DNA from: Salinibacterium sp. UTAS2018
GTDB lineage: Bacteria; Actinomycetota; Actinomycetes; Actinomycetales; Microbacteriaceae
Reading direction: 5' to 3'
Length of the DNA: 64,000 bases
Assembly (NCBI RefSeq): GCF_004118935.1
Contig: NZ_CP035375.1
Span: forward strand, 2,046,001 to 2,110,000
Part shown: piece after piece, positions 19,000 through 27,219 of the stretch
How positions within the stretch are numbered: the first letter of the stretch is position 1
Layout of the letters: the number at the start of each line of letters is the position of its first letter
Notes under the pieces: model-generated
Told to the model about the DNA's origin: nothing
The model's database searches: none
What the model saw: the letters and a program-made list of their open reading frames with translations, nothing else
Position numbers and translations under genes: made by a program

Positions 19000-19515
19000 A
19001 TGAGGGATGCTTCGAGGCGGAACGCCGTACGGTATTTCGGGGCACCCCCATCGCTGCTGCTGCCACATCCCGTCACGGAAGACACGCGTGGCAGATTCCA
19101 CGGAGTCACAGTGACGGCTGAACTGCAGCGCGCAGCTGCCCCTTCTGCCCGATCGTACACCCGAAGTCCTCGCATAGGACGTGTATGGGGGCTACGGCAA
19201 GCTCTGACTGTGGGCGTCTTGGTAGGAATCATCCCTTTAGCAGGGTGCGCCGGAGCCTCCACCCCGAGGATAGTGGACGGTGATGCGCCCGTGTGGTCGG
19301 TAAGTGTTTCGAATCCCCGTTTTGCAGGCGAAGACCGCTGCGACGGAGACAGGATGGTTGACACGTCTGTCTCAACCGCAGATCTACCACCCTCTGGCTT
19401 TGGTATCACCCTCGTCCCCGGGGCGACTGAGGGCGACGCGGTGCAGGTAGCCGAATGCCTTCAGGATGCCCTCACGAGCGGCGAAATTACAATTATTAGG
19501 CCGAACTCTTCGTGA
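19000..19515 (+). CDS. Putative lipoprotein of unknown function
   Basis: A 171-residue product starting at an ATG seven bases after AGGAG; an upstream in-frame start at 18973 lacks such a site. The first 60 residues are Arg-rich and atypical, followed by a hydrophobic segment and the lipobox IPLAGC. The mature part is about 90 residues, acidic, with two Cys (EDRCDG and AECLQD). I recognise no family. The long basic leader could mean that translation really starts nearer the hydrophobic segment. It lies directly after the interrupted protease and before the duplicated permease fragment. Confidence 0.5.
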   Translation: MRDASRRNAVRYFGAPPSLLLPHPVTEDTRGRFHGVTVTAELQRAAAPSARSYTRSPRIGRVWGLRQALTVGVLVGIIPLAGCAGASTPRIVDGDAPVWSVSVSNPRFAGEDRCDGDRMVDTSVSTADLPPSGFGITLVPGATEGDAVQVAECLQDALTSGEITIIRPNSS

Positions 19516-19650
19516 GGGTTGGACAACTCTCTCGCCGAGGGGCGTCACAACCATGCCGAGGCGGACACCGAGCAGGAGGACACCAAGATTCCAGATCCTT
19601 CTGCACTTAGTCGTTGTAGGTACTGCGGTCTTGGGCCTGCGCGGAACGTC

Positions 19651-19917
19651 ATTGGTCGCCGGCGCGCGTTGGGGGCCTCCCAGGGCTCATCGTGGGGCTG
19701 CTCCTCACGCAGGTCGCAGTTCTGAGCAGCATTGGCGCGACCATCGGAAGTGTCGCCGCGGCGATCGGACTGCAGCTGAGCGGTGACCCGCTACCGGGGT
19801 TGAACTTCTTCCTCGCAGTAGCCATCTTGGCGATCGTCACCGGGCTCATTGCTGCCCTCATCCCGGCGCTCGCCGCCGCGCGCCGCGATCCCCTTAAAGA
19901 GCTTCGGGTTCCGTAAC
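19651..19917 (+). pseudogene. Duplicated 3' fragment of the MacB-like permease gene
   Basis: This segment aligns base for base with 14614-14880, with about 13 to 15 substitutions and one deleted base (CCCAGGG for CCCAAGGG near 19680) that shifts the frame relative to the upstream part. Most substitutions are silent, and the last 70 or so codons still read the same three-helix C-terminus ending in RRDPLKELRVP. There is no ATPase, N-terminal domain or ribosome site, so it is a gene fragment left by a duplication. A faint match (LHLVVVGTAVL) may extend it upstream by some 60 bases. Confidence 0.88.
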
Positions 19918-19920
19918 GGG

Positions 19921-20201
19921 GCGCTCAGCGCAGCCCCGCCAAGGGCAAGAGCTGCTCAGGCGGGCGTGGCGTCATCCCAAGGTTCAGTCGTGAGTTGGTA
20001 ATGGCGGGCTGAAATTCAATCGGCAGCCGGCCGACTTGATTGGCCCAACAGCGACGTTCGGGCGGGATTCTGACGAATCGGATCTAGATCACCAAGCACG
20101 AACGTGGGGACGAAATCTTCCGGTTTCGCGTCGACTGATAGACATGGCGGTTGAAAAGCATGGGTATTGCCTCAAGTGGTGTGGGATTCTCACGACATAT
20201 G
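19921..20201. other. Intergenic region after the permease fragment
   Basis: About 280 bases between the permease fragment and the convergent lipoprotein gene. The first bases continue the duplicated flank for only three positions past the stop and then diverge from the original locus, which here has the lipoprotein gene 14913-15461. I see no gene, RNA or clear terminator in it. Confidence 0.4.
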
Positions 20202-20720
20202 TCAACCAATTGGGCCGTCGTACAGGAGTACGGCTTGCGGACACTCTGAATTGAGTGCTTCAAGCTCCGCCTTACCCTGGGCTTGAATGAGCGCTTGCGT
20301 GTGGGGGAGTGGGAAGCCGCCATTTTCAGCTGAAAGGTAGTAGCTGTCTATGTACGTCTGTTTTGTTGGTATTTCGATTAGATAACCCAAAGCTTCTAAA
20401 CACTGCTCGGTTTCCAACTCAAACTCGTACATCGCGGCCAACTGGGAATCGGTCATTTCGCCAGTGGCATCGTATCCGTGACGGAGTTCACATTCTGCGA
20501 CCGCTGCGTTGTAAGGTTCGATTTGTTCAAAACTGGTTTCCGCCGTCACGCCAGTGCCCTGAGCTTCAGCCTCAAAGCCGAACTCGTTCAGACACTCCAC
20601 CATGAGCTTCCCGTAGTCCGCGATGGAGGGGGTTTCGGCGGCAGTGTCGCTCCTCGGCGGCCCAGAACATCCCGTCAGGATTAGAAGCAAGACCATTGCG
20701 CTGAGCGATACCCGATACAT
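20202..20720 (-). CDS. Small lipoprotein of the CL-x-x-x-GY family (intact paralogue)
   Basis: A 172-residue lipoprotein. A short hydrophobic leader ends in LILTGC, with Cys18 as acceptor. The mature part has MVECLNEFGFEAEAQG and later EQCLEALGYLIEIPTKQTYIDSY, the two elements shared with the products at 11346 and 14913. The sequence is close to the pseudogene at 15442-15977 over its whole length. Function unknown. The Cys pairs suggest a small disulfide-stabilised extracellular fold. Confidence 0.75.
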   Translation of the reverse strand: MYRVSLSAMVLLLILTGCSGPPRSDTAAETPSIADYGKLMVECLNEFGFEAEAQGTGVTAETSFEQIEPYNAAVAECELRHGYDATGEMTDSQLAAMYEFELETEQCLEALGYLIEIPTKQTYIDSYYLSAENGGFPLPHTQALIQAQGKAELEALNSECPQAVLLYDGPIG

Positions 20721-20739
20721 GATGATTCCCGGACCGTAA

Positions 20740-21054
20740 CTAGATGCAGGTCGCGCCGCCGCTCCATAGAGTGCCTTCTGAATGAACGGTGTAACTGGTA
20801 GATGTACTAGAGCTATATGTCTGGAACTGGCCTCGAACCCCGCTCGCTTGTGAGGTGTTTACGAGCTTTGGGACGGATTGGTAGTAGTGGTAACCGGGAC
20901 CCGTCTGATCTGAATAGATCGCTACTGACTTCGGAACAGAGCAGGACCGGCTCGCGTTTAGCGTGCCAGCAGAGGCAGGCGCCGCGACACTCATCGCTAT
21001 TACGGCGGCCAGAAGTATCGGTCCAGCTATCCATTTGGTGCTTTGCCTTTTCAC
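20740..21054 (-). CDS. Small secreted protein
   Basis: A 104-residue protein with a GTG start preceded by GAAAGGG. A clear signal peptide (LLAAVIAMSVAAPASA) should be cleaved near residue 29, leaving a mature part of about 75 residues rich in Ser, Thr and Tyr with two Cys, one near its N-terminus and one next to last (ATCI). No family recognised. It is transcribed divergently from the S1 protease at 21191, with a perfect inverted repeat between them, which suggests co-regulation; an inhibitor, substrate or competition factor tied to the protease is possible but unproven. Confidence 0.65.
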   Translation of the reverse strand: MKRQSTKWIAGPILLAAVIAMSVAAPASAGTLNASRSCSVPKSVAIYSDQTGPGYHYYQSVPKLVNTSQASGVRGQFQTYSSSTSTSYTVHSEGTLWSGGATCI

Positions 21055-21108
21055 AATAACCCTTTCGCAATAACTGAAATATTCTCGTGGGCAGAATCTA
21101 CGTCGTCA

Positions 21109-21154
21109 TGCACGCTTTGTCTACCCCCCGTAAGAGGGGTAGACAAAGCGTGCA
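21109..21154. promoter_or_regulatory. Perfect 19-bp inverted repeat between divergent secreted-protein genes
   Basis: The arm TGCACGCTTTGTCTACCCC at 21109-21127 is matched exactly by its reverse complement at 21136-21154, with an eight-base centre. It lies 55 bases upstream of the small secreted protein gene and 37 bases upstream of the protease ATG. There is no T-run on either side, and the flanking genes point away, so a terminator is unlikely. An operator, or an mRNA leader hairpin for one of the genes, fits better. Confidence 0.7.
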
Positions 21155-21190
21155 CGAGTGATAGCTTTATCGAAAACTTTGGGGACTCAA

Positions 21191-22540
21191 ATGGTTTTCG
21201 CCAGACGTTTTACAATCGTTTTGCTGGTGTGGTCGCTGAGTGTGGTCGGAGTCAGCACAGCATCAGCTTTTGGGGTTCCGGAAAGCGGGACAGGTTTTGA
21301 AGAGGCATCTAGCCCGTCTCTTCTTTCGACCAATGTCATTGATGATCGTGGCGTCAATGACGTCAAGTTGGTAGAGGTCGTCACGTCGGTAGGGGCTGCT
21401 CCTGAGCTTTCGCAAGAATCGCGGGCCGCAATTACTGCAATTCTAGAATCTGACGCAGGTGAAAGTATCAACACTGTCACTTGGGATAGCGATCGCGACA
21501 AGCTAAGTTTCTTCGTCTATGGAGATGCCCGAGTTGCAACTTCTGCTGTTCGGCTCGATCTTCCAGTAAAACAGGACTGGGAGATCGTATCTAGTGAGCG
21601 CCCGCTGTCTAAGCTCGAATCAATAATTGAATCGATCGCCGCCGACACAGCGGTTCTCGGGCATGATATTGAGTTTGCAGGCGGATTCCCCGCGGAAGAT
21701 GGCTCAAAGATAACTGTCGCACTGACCTCAACGTCATTTAGCACTTACAGGCAGGGTGGTTTGGAATTGGCCGCTGAAGTTGAAGGCGTTCGAGTCGAGT
21801 ACATTGAGGGTGAACTTGCACAGACGACTGCGCGGGCACGCAGCTCAGCGCCAGTACTGTCTGGCGGGCTGATGGCACACGAAGATAATACTTCGATCTG
21901 CACCACGGGATTCCCAATCCTTCGATTTGCTGATCTTGCGCACGCATACCTTTCTGCCGACCACTGCGGCAAAAACGGAGAAGCGTGGAACTGGGGTAAG
22001 CACAACGGTTCGTTGCGAGTGGGCTACTCGACGATGCAAGCGGCGGGCGGTAGCGATATCGAGATCTACACGGAAACCGAGCAGATGTCAGCGCTACAGA
22101 TGATCGGTGGCTACACTGACACAACTAGTGTCGTCCCAATTCGTGGATACTACGCCCCAGTCGGCGGAGACAGCACCTGCTTCAACGGCGCGCTCTCCGG
22201 CCCAGTGTGTGGAAACGTGCTCCAGAATGTGGATGTGCTTACGCCGACAGATGCCGGTCTGTATTGGCTGCGGTGGACTTCTCAGGCAAACGGAATTCCG
22301 GCAGCCGGAAACGGCGACAGTGGAGGACCCGTGGGCGCATTCCAAGTGAGAAGCTCGGACGGCAGCATCGGCGCTTACGGCTTGGGGATCATATCCGCAA
22401 AGAACCCGTTTCCTCTAGCTACGTGTACGGGCGAACCGCCGACCGATACGAGGTCGTGTTCAGACAACGTGGCATTCGCTCCCCTGTCTAGGTGGGTTGG
22501 CACCCAGTACACCCACGGCCTAGCGGTAAGCAATTATTAG
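21191..22540 (+). CDS. S1 family secreted serine protease (alpha-lytic type)
   Basis: A 449-residue preproenzyme from the ATG at 21191, which has GGGGACT eight bases upstream; a GTG at 21158 is an alternative. A signal peptide (LLVWSLSVVGVSTASA) is followed by a pro-region of about 190 residues and a mature chymotrypsin-fold domain. The triad is His258 (SADHCG), Asp289 (GSDIEI) and Ser377 (GNGDSGGP). Cys pairs in DSTCFNG/GPVCGN and ATCTG/RSCSD match the streptogrisin-like disulfide pattern. It is an intact relative of the interrupted gene at 17637. Its stop is one base before the next open frame. Secreted protein degradation is expected. Confidence 0.88.
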   Translation: MVFARRFTIVLLVWSLSVVGVSTASAFGVPESGTGFEEASSPSLLSTNVIDDRGVNDVKLVEVVTSVGAAPELSQESRAAITAILESDAGESINTVTWDSDRDKLSFFVYGDARVATSAVRLDLPVKQDWEIVSSERPLSKLESIIESIAADTAVLGHDIEFAGGFPAEDGSKITVALTSTSFSTYRQGGLELAAEVEGVRVEYIEGELAQTTARARSSAPVLSGGLMAHEDNTSICTTGFPILRFADLAHAYLSADHCGKNGEAWNWGKHNGSLRVGYSTMQAAGGSDIEIYTETEQMSALQMIGGYTDTTSVVPIRGYYAPVGGDSTCFNGALSGPVCGNVLQNVDVLTPTDAGLYWLRWTSQANGIPAAGNGDSGGPVGAFQVRSSDGSIGAYGLGIISAKNPFPLATCTGEPPTDTRSCSDNVAFAPLSRWVGTQYTHGLAVSNY

Positions 22541-22541
22541 C

Positions 22542-23072
22542 GTGGGAGAAAAAGGAAAGCCTACCGCGCTGGCGGTGGCCCAGAGGTGTTCGGCCTGCTG
22601 CCACGCCAGGCCAAGATCCAGGTCGTTGTGTGCATGTTGCGTTCAGCGTCGGACAAGATTGAGAAGTACTGGGCTTGCCACCCTCCTTCTCGCGTGCGGT
22701 CTGGCCCTCACGGCCTGCGTCGGTCCGAGCGTCGCGCTCAAAGATGCCGGCGACTGCAACGATGCCGAAGTTGTGGCGGAAGACGACACCGGCGCCCTCG
22801 TCGCCTGCCTCATTGATGACGAGAAGGTCGGCATCCGCACCGGAGGGAGTAGCGGTCGGCAATGGACACCAACGAAAGCGTATGCGGCTGAAGACGGCGT
22901 GATGCACGTTGAGTTTCGTCAACCACCATCGCTGCTGCCGAGCATGAACAACATTGAGTACACGCTGCACGTGCTCGAGATCCCTGACGGCGTCGATCGA
23001 GATCCGCTCGTGATCGAGCAAACCTTCAACGATGAGTTCCCGAAAACGGTCGAGCTGCGGCCTTCTAGCTAG
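22542..23072 (+). CDS. Putative lipoprotein (ALKDAGDC family)
   Basis: The frame is open from a GTG at 22542, but the first 40 to 50 codons are Cys/Arg-rich and look non-coding. The true start is probably a TTG near 22660, giving a leader with LLLACGLALTAC as lipobox and a mature part of about 120 residues. That part has ALKDAGDC, ACLIDDEK and a C-terminal ELRPSS. No family recognised. A shortened copy without the lipobox Cys sits at 16179-16477. The 3' end overlaps the convergent HAD phosphatase gene by eight bases, as in the decayed copy. Confidence 0.6.
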   Translation: MGEKGKPTALAVAQRCSACCHARPRSRSLCACCVQRRTRLRSTGLATLLLACGLALTACVGPSVALKDAGDCNDAEVVAEDDTGALVACLIDDEKVGIRTGGSSGRQWTPTKAYAAEDGVMHVEFRQPPSLLPSMNNIEYTLHVLEIPDGVDRDPLVIEQTFNDEFPKTVELRPSS

Positions 23073-23727
23073 GAAGCAGCAGCGGCAGCAGTTCTTCTGC
23101 CTTTGACACGACAGCGATTGAGCCGTCGGACTCGCCGGAGTTGCCGTAACCCCAGTCGACATAAATGGTGGGGATGCCGTGCTCGGCCGCACCCTCGATG
23201 TCGTAGAAGCGGTCGCCGATCATCACCGGGTTGCTCACGTCGGCACCGATCATCTTCAGGCGGGTAATGGCCTCGGCCACGACGTCTTTCTTGGCGCTAC
23301 GAATCTCGTCGATCGAGGCGCCGGCCATCACGCGGAAGTACTGCGTGAGGTTCGCTAGGTCGAGAATCACGGATGCCGGAAATTCGGGCTTCGAGGTTGC
23401 CAGCGACAGCGGAATCCCGGTCGCGTGCAGCGTCTTCAGCACCTCGGGCATACCGGGGAAGATGTCGCTTCCGTTGGCGCTGTTGCCCTCCATGTAGTGG
23501 CGGCGGTAAATCGAGAGGGCCTGCGCTGCTTCAACGGCGGTGAACCCGGCGCGGTCGCGAAACGAGTTCACAATGGGCGGGCCGACGTAGGCGCGCAGTT
23601 CTTCAGCGGAGGGAACGGGGTGGCCCATTTCCTCGAACATGAACGCGAGCGACGCCGTAATTCCGGGCGCCGAGTCAGCGATCGTGCCGTCAAGGTCAAC
23701 GAGAATACAAGTCCAATTAGTAGCCAT
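23065..23727 (-). CDS. HAD-superfamily hydrolase, phosphoglycolate phosphatase-like
   Basis: A 220-residue protein from the ATG at 23727. Motif I is DLDGTIADS near residue 10, motif II is the TSK segment near 105, motif III Lys is in RSAKKD and motif IV is GDRFYDIEGA. An alpha-helical cap lies between motifs I and II, giving the Gph/PgmB layout. It is a cytosolic Mg-dependent phosphatase; the substrate could be phosphoglycolate, pyrophosphate or a sugar phosphate. The end of this gene is duplicated at 16470-16560. Confidence 0.85.
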   Translation of the reverse strand: MATNWTCILVDLDGTIADSAPGITASLAFMFEEMGHPVPSAEELRAYVGPPIVNSFRDRAGFTAVEAAQALSIYRRHYMEGNSANGSDIFPGMPEVLKTLHATGIPLSLATSKPEFPASVILDLANLTQYFRVMAGASIDEIRSAKKDVVAEAITRLKMIGADVSNPVMIGDRFYDIEGAAEHGIPTIYVDWGYGNSGESDGSIAVVSKAEELLPLLLPS

Positions 23728-23777
23728 CGCTACCAGCCTAGGCCGTGTGCCTGAACACTGGGACAATCACCTGAAGA

Positions 23778-24473
23778 CTAGAACAACCGCATGTTGGGGT
23801 CGTCGAGGCCGCGCATCTCGTCGTAATCCAACAGCACACAGCGGATGCCGCGGTCCTTCGCGAGCGTGCGTGCCTGCGGCTTGATTTCCTGGGCTGCAAA
23901 AATGCCGGTGACGGGAGCCAGCAGAGGGTCGCGGTTCATCAGCTCGAGGTAGCGCGTCAACTGCTCAACACCATCGATGTCGCCACGACGCTTGAGCTCC
24001 ACGGCAACGCTCGCACCCTTCTCATCGGTCGCGAGAATGTCGACCGGCCCGATGGCGGTCATGTATTCGCGGCGAACGAGACGGTAGCCCTCGCCCAAAA
24101 TGTCGATGTGCTCGGCAAGTAACTTTTGCAGGTGAGCCTCGACGCCATCCTTCTGCAGTCCGGGGTCGACGCCCAGCTCGTGGTTCGAGTCGTGCAGGAT
24201 TTCGTGAATCGAGACGATGAGCATGTCGGCCGATTTGGTGTGGGCGACTTTCCAGATTTCGGTGACTCCGGCATCCGACTGCTCGGCTTCGGGCTCAAGG
24301 GTGGAAAGCACACAGGGCGGGCTCATCCAGTTAAGCGGCTTGTACGAGAGCGCATCGGAGTGCACGAGCACACTGCCGTCGGCCTTCAGTAACAGCAGTC
24401 GCGTCGCGAGGGGCAGATGGGCACTGAGACGCCCGGCGTAATCAACGGAGCATTTGGCTATGACAAGTCGCAC
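23778..24473 (-). CDS. nucS: Endonuclease NucS (mismatch-specific EndoMS)
   Basis: A 231-residue protein from a GTG at 24473, giving the family's usual N-terminus [20 protein letters not shown]. An N-terminal dimerisation and binding domain is followed by a RecB-like nuclease domain with D in [13 protein letters not shown]-x-K in [13 protein letters not shown] and Q/Y in [13 protein letters not shown], then the conserved [21 protein letters not shown]. The C-terminus ends LF, a probable sliding-clamp contact. In actinobacteria NucS replaces MutS/MutL mismatch repair by cutting both strands at mismatches. Confidence 0.93.
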   Translation of the reverse strand: MRLVIAKCSVDYAGRLSAHLPLATRLLLLKADGSVLVHSDALSYKPLNWMSPPCVLSTLEPEAEQSDAGVTEIWKVAHTKSADMLIVSIHEILHDSNHELGVDPGLQKDGVEAHLQKLLAEHIDILGEGYRLVRREYMTAIGPVDILATDEKGASVAVELKRRGDIDGVEQLTRYLELMNRDPLLAPVTGIFAAQEIKPQARTLAKDRGIRCVLLDYDEMRGLDDPNMRLF

Positions 24474-24595
24474 CGTCCTACGGTACTCGGAGAAGGCCGG
24501 TGGTGAATCATCCTGGGCGAGATTCGTTGGCTCTCCGCCAAGCTTTACGCCCGCCGTCGGCCGTCCACCTGCGAGCACCTGTCAGGATGGTGACC

Positions 24596-25324
24596 ATGTA
24601 TGTCGCCACCTCCGGACCAGCCGATGCCCCGCCCGTACTACTTCTCCACGGCGGCGGTGTTGCTGGCTGGATGTGGGATTCACTGCGAGAGCGGCTTGAG
24701 ACCGATTACCGGGTGATCGTTCCCGACCTCCCGGGCCACGGACATTCAGCCGACGAACCCTATGTTTCGCACGCGGCGACGGTCGCAGCGTTGGCACGTC
24801 TCATCACGACCCCGGTCACCGTAATCGGGTTCTCGCTGGGCGCGCAGCTTTCGATTCTGCTCGCATCGCACTACCCCCAACTCGTCACGAACGCCGTGAT
24901 CGTGAGCGCGCAAGCGAAAGCCATGCCCTTCACGGGTCTCACACTCGCCGCCCTGGGGGTCAGCGCTCCGCTTGCTCGCCAGCGCTGGTTCGCCAAGCTG
25001 CAAGCTCGCGAATTGTTCGTTCCTCCTCACCAGATCGAGGACTACATCGAGACGAGTGCCGGCGTCACGAAGCAAAGCTTGCTCGCCGCCGTCGGCGAGA
25101 ACATGAGATTCGAACTCCCGGCGGAGTGGTCGATCTTCGACGGCCGTGTACTCGTGATGGCAGGAACGAAAGAACGTCGGGTGATGCACGAGTCGGCCGC
25201 CGCGATCCACGAAGCCCAACCCGCCAGCACCTTCACGCTCGTCGAACACTGCGGGCACGGCATCCCGCTTCAACGCCCGGACTGGTTCAGTGACCGCGTG
25301 CGAGAGTGGCTCGCTCAGGCCTGA
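24596..25324 (+). CDS. Alpha/beta hydrolase
   Basis: A 242-residue protein from the ATG at 24596, chosen because AGGA lies eight bases upstream; longer starts run over the neighbouring nucS promoter. The HGGG oxyanion region (LLHGGGVAGWMW), the nucleophile elbow GFSLGAQ and the C-terminal VEHCGHGIP with the catalytic His are visible. It is a soluble hydrolase of the MhpC/YdjP type, with unknown ester or lactone substrate. Its 3' end overlaps the convergent aminopeptidase gene by ten bases. Confidence 0.8.
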   Translation: MYVATSGPADAPPVLLLHGGGVAGWMWDSLRERLETDYRVIVPDLPGHGHSADEPYVSHAATVAALARLITTPVTVIGFSLGAQLSILLASHYPQLVTNAVIVSAQAKAMPFTGLTLAALGVSAPLARQRWFAKLQARELFVPPHQIEDYIETSAGVTKQSLLAAVGENMRFELPAEWSIFDGRVLVMAGTKERRVMHESAAAIHEAQPASTFTLVEHCGHGIPLQRPDWFSDRVREWLAQA

Positions 25325-26259
25325 GCGACCAGTTTCGAGAGAGCGGCCGCAGCGTATTCCATCTCACGGGGTCCACCATGGCCTTCGTCTTCGACCACGA
25401 TGAGTTCACTGCTCGGCCAGCTGTGGTGAAGGCGCCAAGGGGTGCTGACGGGCCCGCTGATGTCATGGCGACCGTGAATCAGAGTCGTAGGAATCCCCGT
25501 GAGCTCTGCGATGCGATCGTGGATTCGCGCGTCACCGCCGAGAAAACAGTCGTTTGCCCAATAGTGAGTCACGAGGGTGGCGAAGTTCTGCCGGTCACGA
25601 TCGTTGTCGAACAGCGGGCCGGGAACCCAATGAGGGTCGAGCGATATGTGGATGCTCTCCCAGGTTTCCCACGCGCGGGCCGCGTCAGCTCGAACCTGGG
25701 GATGCTCGTCTCGCAGAAGCCGCGCGTAGGCAGCGACTGGGCGCTCTCCCTCGCGTGCTACTGAACTGAACTGCGCCCACGCCTCAGGGAAAATCGCGCC
25801 AACGCCTTCGGTGATCCACTCGATTTCTTCGCGGGAGCCGGTGGTGACGGCGACGAGTACCAGGCCGAGCACTCTGTCGGGATGCTCGAGCGCGTACGCC
25901 ATCGCCAACGTGCAGCCCCACGAGACCCCGTGCAGAACCCACGCATCTATACCGAGGTGCTCGCGCAAGGCTTCGAGGTCGGCGATGAGCGCTTGAGTGG
26001 TGTTGGTATCGAGCGAATCGAGTTCGTCGATGGCGAGCGGGGTACTCTGCCCGCAGCCACGCTGATCGAGCCCAATGATTCGATATGCCGTGTGGTCGAA
26101 GCGTCGCCGGTAGCCTCCGGGGCCCAGCCCGCTGCCGGGCCCACCATGGAGGTAGAGCGCTGCCTGCCCGTGTGGGTTGCCGGATTCCTCCCAAAACAAG
26201 CGCACTCCATCGGGTCGGCTCAGCCAGCCGTGCGAATAGGGCGCGATTGGTTCGAACAC
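25315..26259 (-). CDS. pip: Proline iminopeptidase (prolyl aminopeptidase)
   Basis: A 314-residue alpha/beta hydrolase of peptidase family S33. HGGPGSG (residues 38-44) forms the oxyanion hole, DQRGCGQS (65-72) is the family signature, and the triad is Ser113 (GVSWGC), Asp266 (GRHDISGP) and His294 (EDEGHGG). The substrate-contact Glu residues expected in the cap (WETWE) are present. It releases N-terminal proline from peptides in the cytoplasm. Confidence 0.9.
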   Translation of the reverse strand: MFEPIAPYSHGWLSRPDGVRLFWEESGNPHGQAALYLHGGPGSGLGPGGYRRRFDHTAYRIIGLDQRGCGQSTPLAIDELDSLDTNTTQALIADLEALREHLGIDAWVLHGVSWGCTLAMAYALEHPDRVLGLVLVAVTTGSREEIEWITEGVGAIFPEAWAQFSSVAREGERPVAAYARLLRDEHPQVRADAARAWETWESIHISLDPHWVPGPLFDNDRDRQNFATLVTHYWANDCFLGGDARIHDRIAELTGIPTTLIHGRHDISGPVSTPWRLHHSWPSSELIVVEDEGHGGPREMEYAAAALSKLVAQA

Positions 26260-26374
26260 ACCTCTAGCCTAAGAGCGCAGTCGTGAGCATTAGTGACTTA
26301 TTTTTGCGGCCAGCATTGCTGAGAATTCGAGCCGCATTGTTGCCAATTCAGAACGTGTTCGGAATAATGGAGTT

Positions 26375-26851
26375 ATGTCAATCGCCACACCGCGTCCTGC
26401 GGTCACCTCTCAAGTGCAGTCCTCAGAACTGTCGCGCAACTCTGCCGAGGTCTTTCACGCTGCCGAGCGCGGCCCGGTCTTGGTGACGCGGCGTGATGCT
26501 GAGCCTTTGGTCCTCACCTCTAAAGCCGCGGCGGACGAGACCGATCAGGTTCTGTCGGCCGCTGCTTCACTTATTGGGGTAGCCGTCATGGTCGATCCCG
26601 AGGTTTTTGCTCAACGACTAACCGACGCGTTCCCGTGGGCAGCGGTGCTTTCAGAGAACGAGCGTGCACTCTTTGCGGACGAGCTTGTTGCATCGGCGCG
26701 CGCCTGTTTCTCTCTCAAACAGCACAACCTTTTCCTAGGCACGCTGAACGGTTGGCGCGGCACAGCCGAGGCTTACGCCGCTGGACTGCGAAACACGACC
26801 AACGACTGGCTCGATGTCGCGGCTGAAGTCACCGACCCGCGCGCATCTTGA
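26375..26851 (+). CDS. Antitoxin-like protein, Phd/YefM type N-terminus
   Basis: A 158-residue protein. The N-terminal 50 residues (SSELSRNSAEVFHAAERGPVLVTRRDAEPLVLTS) match the Phd/YefM DNA-binding antitoxin fold. The C-terminal 90 residues, with HNLFLGTLNGWRGTAEAYAAGL, are an added helical domain longer than in typical YefM. Its stop overlaps the start of a RelE-like gene (position 26848), the classic toxin-antitoxin arrangement. It should bind its own promoter and neutralise the toxin. Confidence 0.8.
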   Translation: MSIATPRPAVTSQVQSSELSRNSAEVFHAAERGPVLVTRRDAEPLVLTSKAAADETDQVLSAAASLIGVAVMVDPEVFAQRLTDAFPWAAVLSENERALFADELVASARACFSLKQHNLFLGTLNGWRGTAEAYAAGLRNTTNDWLDVAAEVTDPRAS

Positions 26852-27186
26852 GTCCCAAAAACCAATCGGTACCGCGACCGCTCAAACGTGCTGAGTACGG
26901 GATCGTTTGTGCGACCACCTCCGCCGAAAAGGGCTGGCGTGACGTTCGTGCGACCCAACTCAGTACGGTGGTCGACGCGTGGGACCGCCTGACGCGCGAT
27001 CCGCAGAGCATCGACGGCACTTGTCATCCGCTTAAGGGCGACCTTGCGGTAGTGGTGCGTGCAGGTAAAAGCCACGACCAATGGCAGTACGAACTCAAAA
27101 ATGGCGCGCGCATTTGGTTTTATGTTGAGGGCAAAACTGTGAACCTAGTCGCTGTTCACACGGCGCACCCGAATCAAACGAAGTAG
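26848..27186 (+). CDS. RelE/ParE-superfamily toxin-like protein
   Basis: A 112-residue basic protein with a leaderless-type overlap on the antitoxin stop. The C-terminal half shows the RelE/ParE fold pattern: HPLKGDLAVVV, then WQYELKNGARIWFYVEGKTVNLVAVHTAHP, where Arg in ARIWF and the terminal His-x-x-His would be near the active centre. An mRNA interferase acting at the ribosome is the usual role, but the exact activity is not readable. Pairing with the Phd-like gene is strong context. Confidence 0.75.
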   Translation: MSPKNQSVPRPLKRAEYGIVCATTSAEKGWRDVRATQLSTVVDAWDRLTRDPQSIDGTCHPLKGDLAVVVRAGKSHDQWQYELKNGARIWFYVEGKTVNLVAVHTAHPNQTK

Positions 27187-27219
27187 ACCCCCGAGAATCA
27201 TCGAGGGAGCCGCCCGGTG

